Below, piece by piece: positions 5,299-5,636 of a stretch of DNA of 5,636 nt (its first letter is position 1; the number at the start of each line of letters is the position of its first letter). A program made the position numbers and the translations under genes. The stretch is from JAOPZY01 sp036495025. GTDB lineage: Bacteria > Actinomycetota > CADDZG01 > JAHWKV01 > JAOPZY01. The notes below the pieces were generated by a model. That model was not told where the DNA came from. It made no database searches and saw nothing but the letters and a program-made list of their open reading frames with translations. Location of the stretch: contig DASXNO010000224.1 of assembly GCA_036495025.1 (NCBI GenBank), positions 1 through 5,636 on the forward strand, given 5' to 3'.

Positions 5299-5636
5299 GT
5301 GGCGGACATCGAGCAGCTACGGGCCCGCCTCGCTGCTCACCTTGCGGCCGATCCCGCCGCCGATCGCGCCGCTGATCCCGTCCGGGCGGGTCCGCCTCCT
5401 GGTCAGACCCCGGCCGCGGTCCTGGTCCCCATCGTCCCCGCTCCCGGCGGATGCTACCTGCTGCTCACCCGCCGCACGGACGGGCTCACCAATCACCGGG
5501 GCGAGATCGCCTTCCCCGGCGGCCGCCTGGAGCCGGGGGAGAGCCCGCCGGCGGCAGCCCTGCGCGAGGCCCAGGAGGAGCTCGGTATCGAACCTGGCGA
5601 GGTCGACCTCATCGGCGGGCTGCCGGGCGTCGGCAC
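5299..5636 (+). CDS. Nudix hydrolase, probable CoA diphosphatase type (3' end outside window)
   Basis: This is the N-terminal 112 residues of a Nudix enzyme, likely splitting the diphosphate of CoA or acyl-CoA into 3',5'-ADP and (acyl-)phosphopantetheine. The Nudix box GX5EX7REUXEEXGU is complete at residues 75-97: G75, E81, then REAQEELGI, with Glu93 and Glu94 as metal ligands. Just before it, LLTRRTDGLTNHRGEIAFPGG (55-75) resembles the UPF0035/CoA-diphosphatase signature LLTxR(S/A)x3Rx3Gx3FPGG, with Thr60 and Thr64 in place of the expected Ser/Ala and Arg. That makes the CoA substrate likely but not certain; another nucleoside diphosphate derivative is the alternative. The GTG at 5299 is the first start-like codon in the open frame and is supported by TATCAT 6 bases upstream. 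It is divergent from the hydratase gene, with 54 bases between start codons. Confidence 0.93.
   Translation, partial: MADIEQLRARLAAHLAADPAADRAADPVRAGPPPGQTPAAVLVPIVPAPGGCYLLLTRRTDGLTNHRGEIAFPGGRLEPGESPPAAALREAQEELGIEPGEVDLIGGLPGVG
5344..5379. repeat. Three tandem imperfect 12-base repeats in the Nudix gene
   Basis: Three adjacent 12-base units of the form GC-GCC-GAT-C encode AADP, AADR and AADP (residues 16-27), between the N-terminal helix and the Nudix fold. The units differ at only a few bases. They are in frame, so slippage would only lengthen or shorten this Ala/Asp-rich segment. Confidence 0.65.

Noticed and set aside
1..5636. Mobile element, CRISPR, toxin-antitoxin, defence or biosynthetic cluster
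   Set aside because: Every sizeable region is accounted for by two-component, ETF, crotonase or Nudix genes. I saw no transposase, integrase, spaced repeats, tRNA or defence domains, so I found no evidence of a new multi-gene system here.

Overview
The window comes from a GC-rich bacterial chromosome, most probably Actinomycetota or a relative. The support is the heavy G/C third-position bias, frequent GTG starts, a -10-like box placed for a leaderless gene, and ETF proteins of the actinobacterial kind: RYPSFKG recognition loop in the beta subunit, GWYPH/QVGQTGK/LYIAVGISGAIQHRAGMQT block in the alpha subunit. This placement is inference from motifs; other high-GC lineages such as Chloroflexota or Dormibacterota are not excluded. 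No tRNA, rRNA, CRISPR array, transposase, integrase or phage gene was seen.

All genes but the last lie on the minus strand. From the right: 5299-5636 (+) is the start of a Nudix hydrolase of the CoA-diphosphatase type, cut by the window edge. Divergent from it, 5244-4468 (-) is an enoyl-CoA hydratase with both catalytic glutamates. After a 121-base gap holding two GC-rich inverted repeats and a well-formed promoter overlapped by a palindrome come etfB (4346-3522) and etfA (3505-2510), 16 bases apart and clearly one operon. The 364-base gap 2146-2509 holds no convincing gene; it contains a candidate promoter with an 11-base-spaced direct repeat and several small inverted repeats. A two-component system follows: an OmpR/PhoB-type response regulator (2145-1450), then a membrane sensor histidine kinase (from 1396, running off the left edge just after the G2 box).

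The right half fits fatty-acid or other acyl-CoA catabolism. ETF takes electrons from acyl-CoA dehydrogenases, the hydratase hydrates the enoyl-CoA they produce, and the Nudix enzyme may trim CoA or acyl-CoA pools. The two-component pair appears to be a separate unit and nothing links it to the ETF genes except adjacency. I found no evidence of a new multi-gene system. The observations most worth checking are regulatory: a palindrome covering the etfB -35 box, a very short or absent 5' leader for etfB and for the Nudix gene, and an OmpR-family-like repeat upstream of the response regulator.
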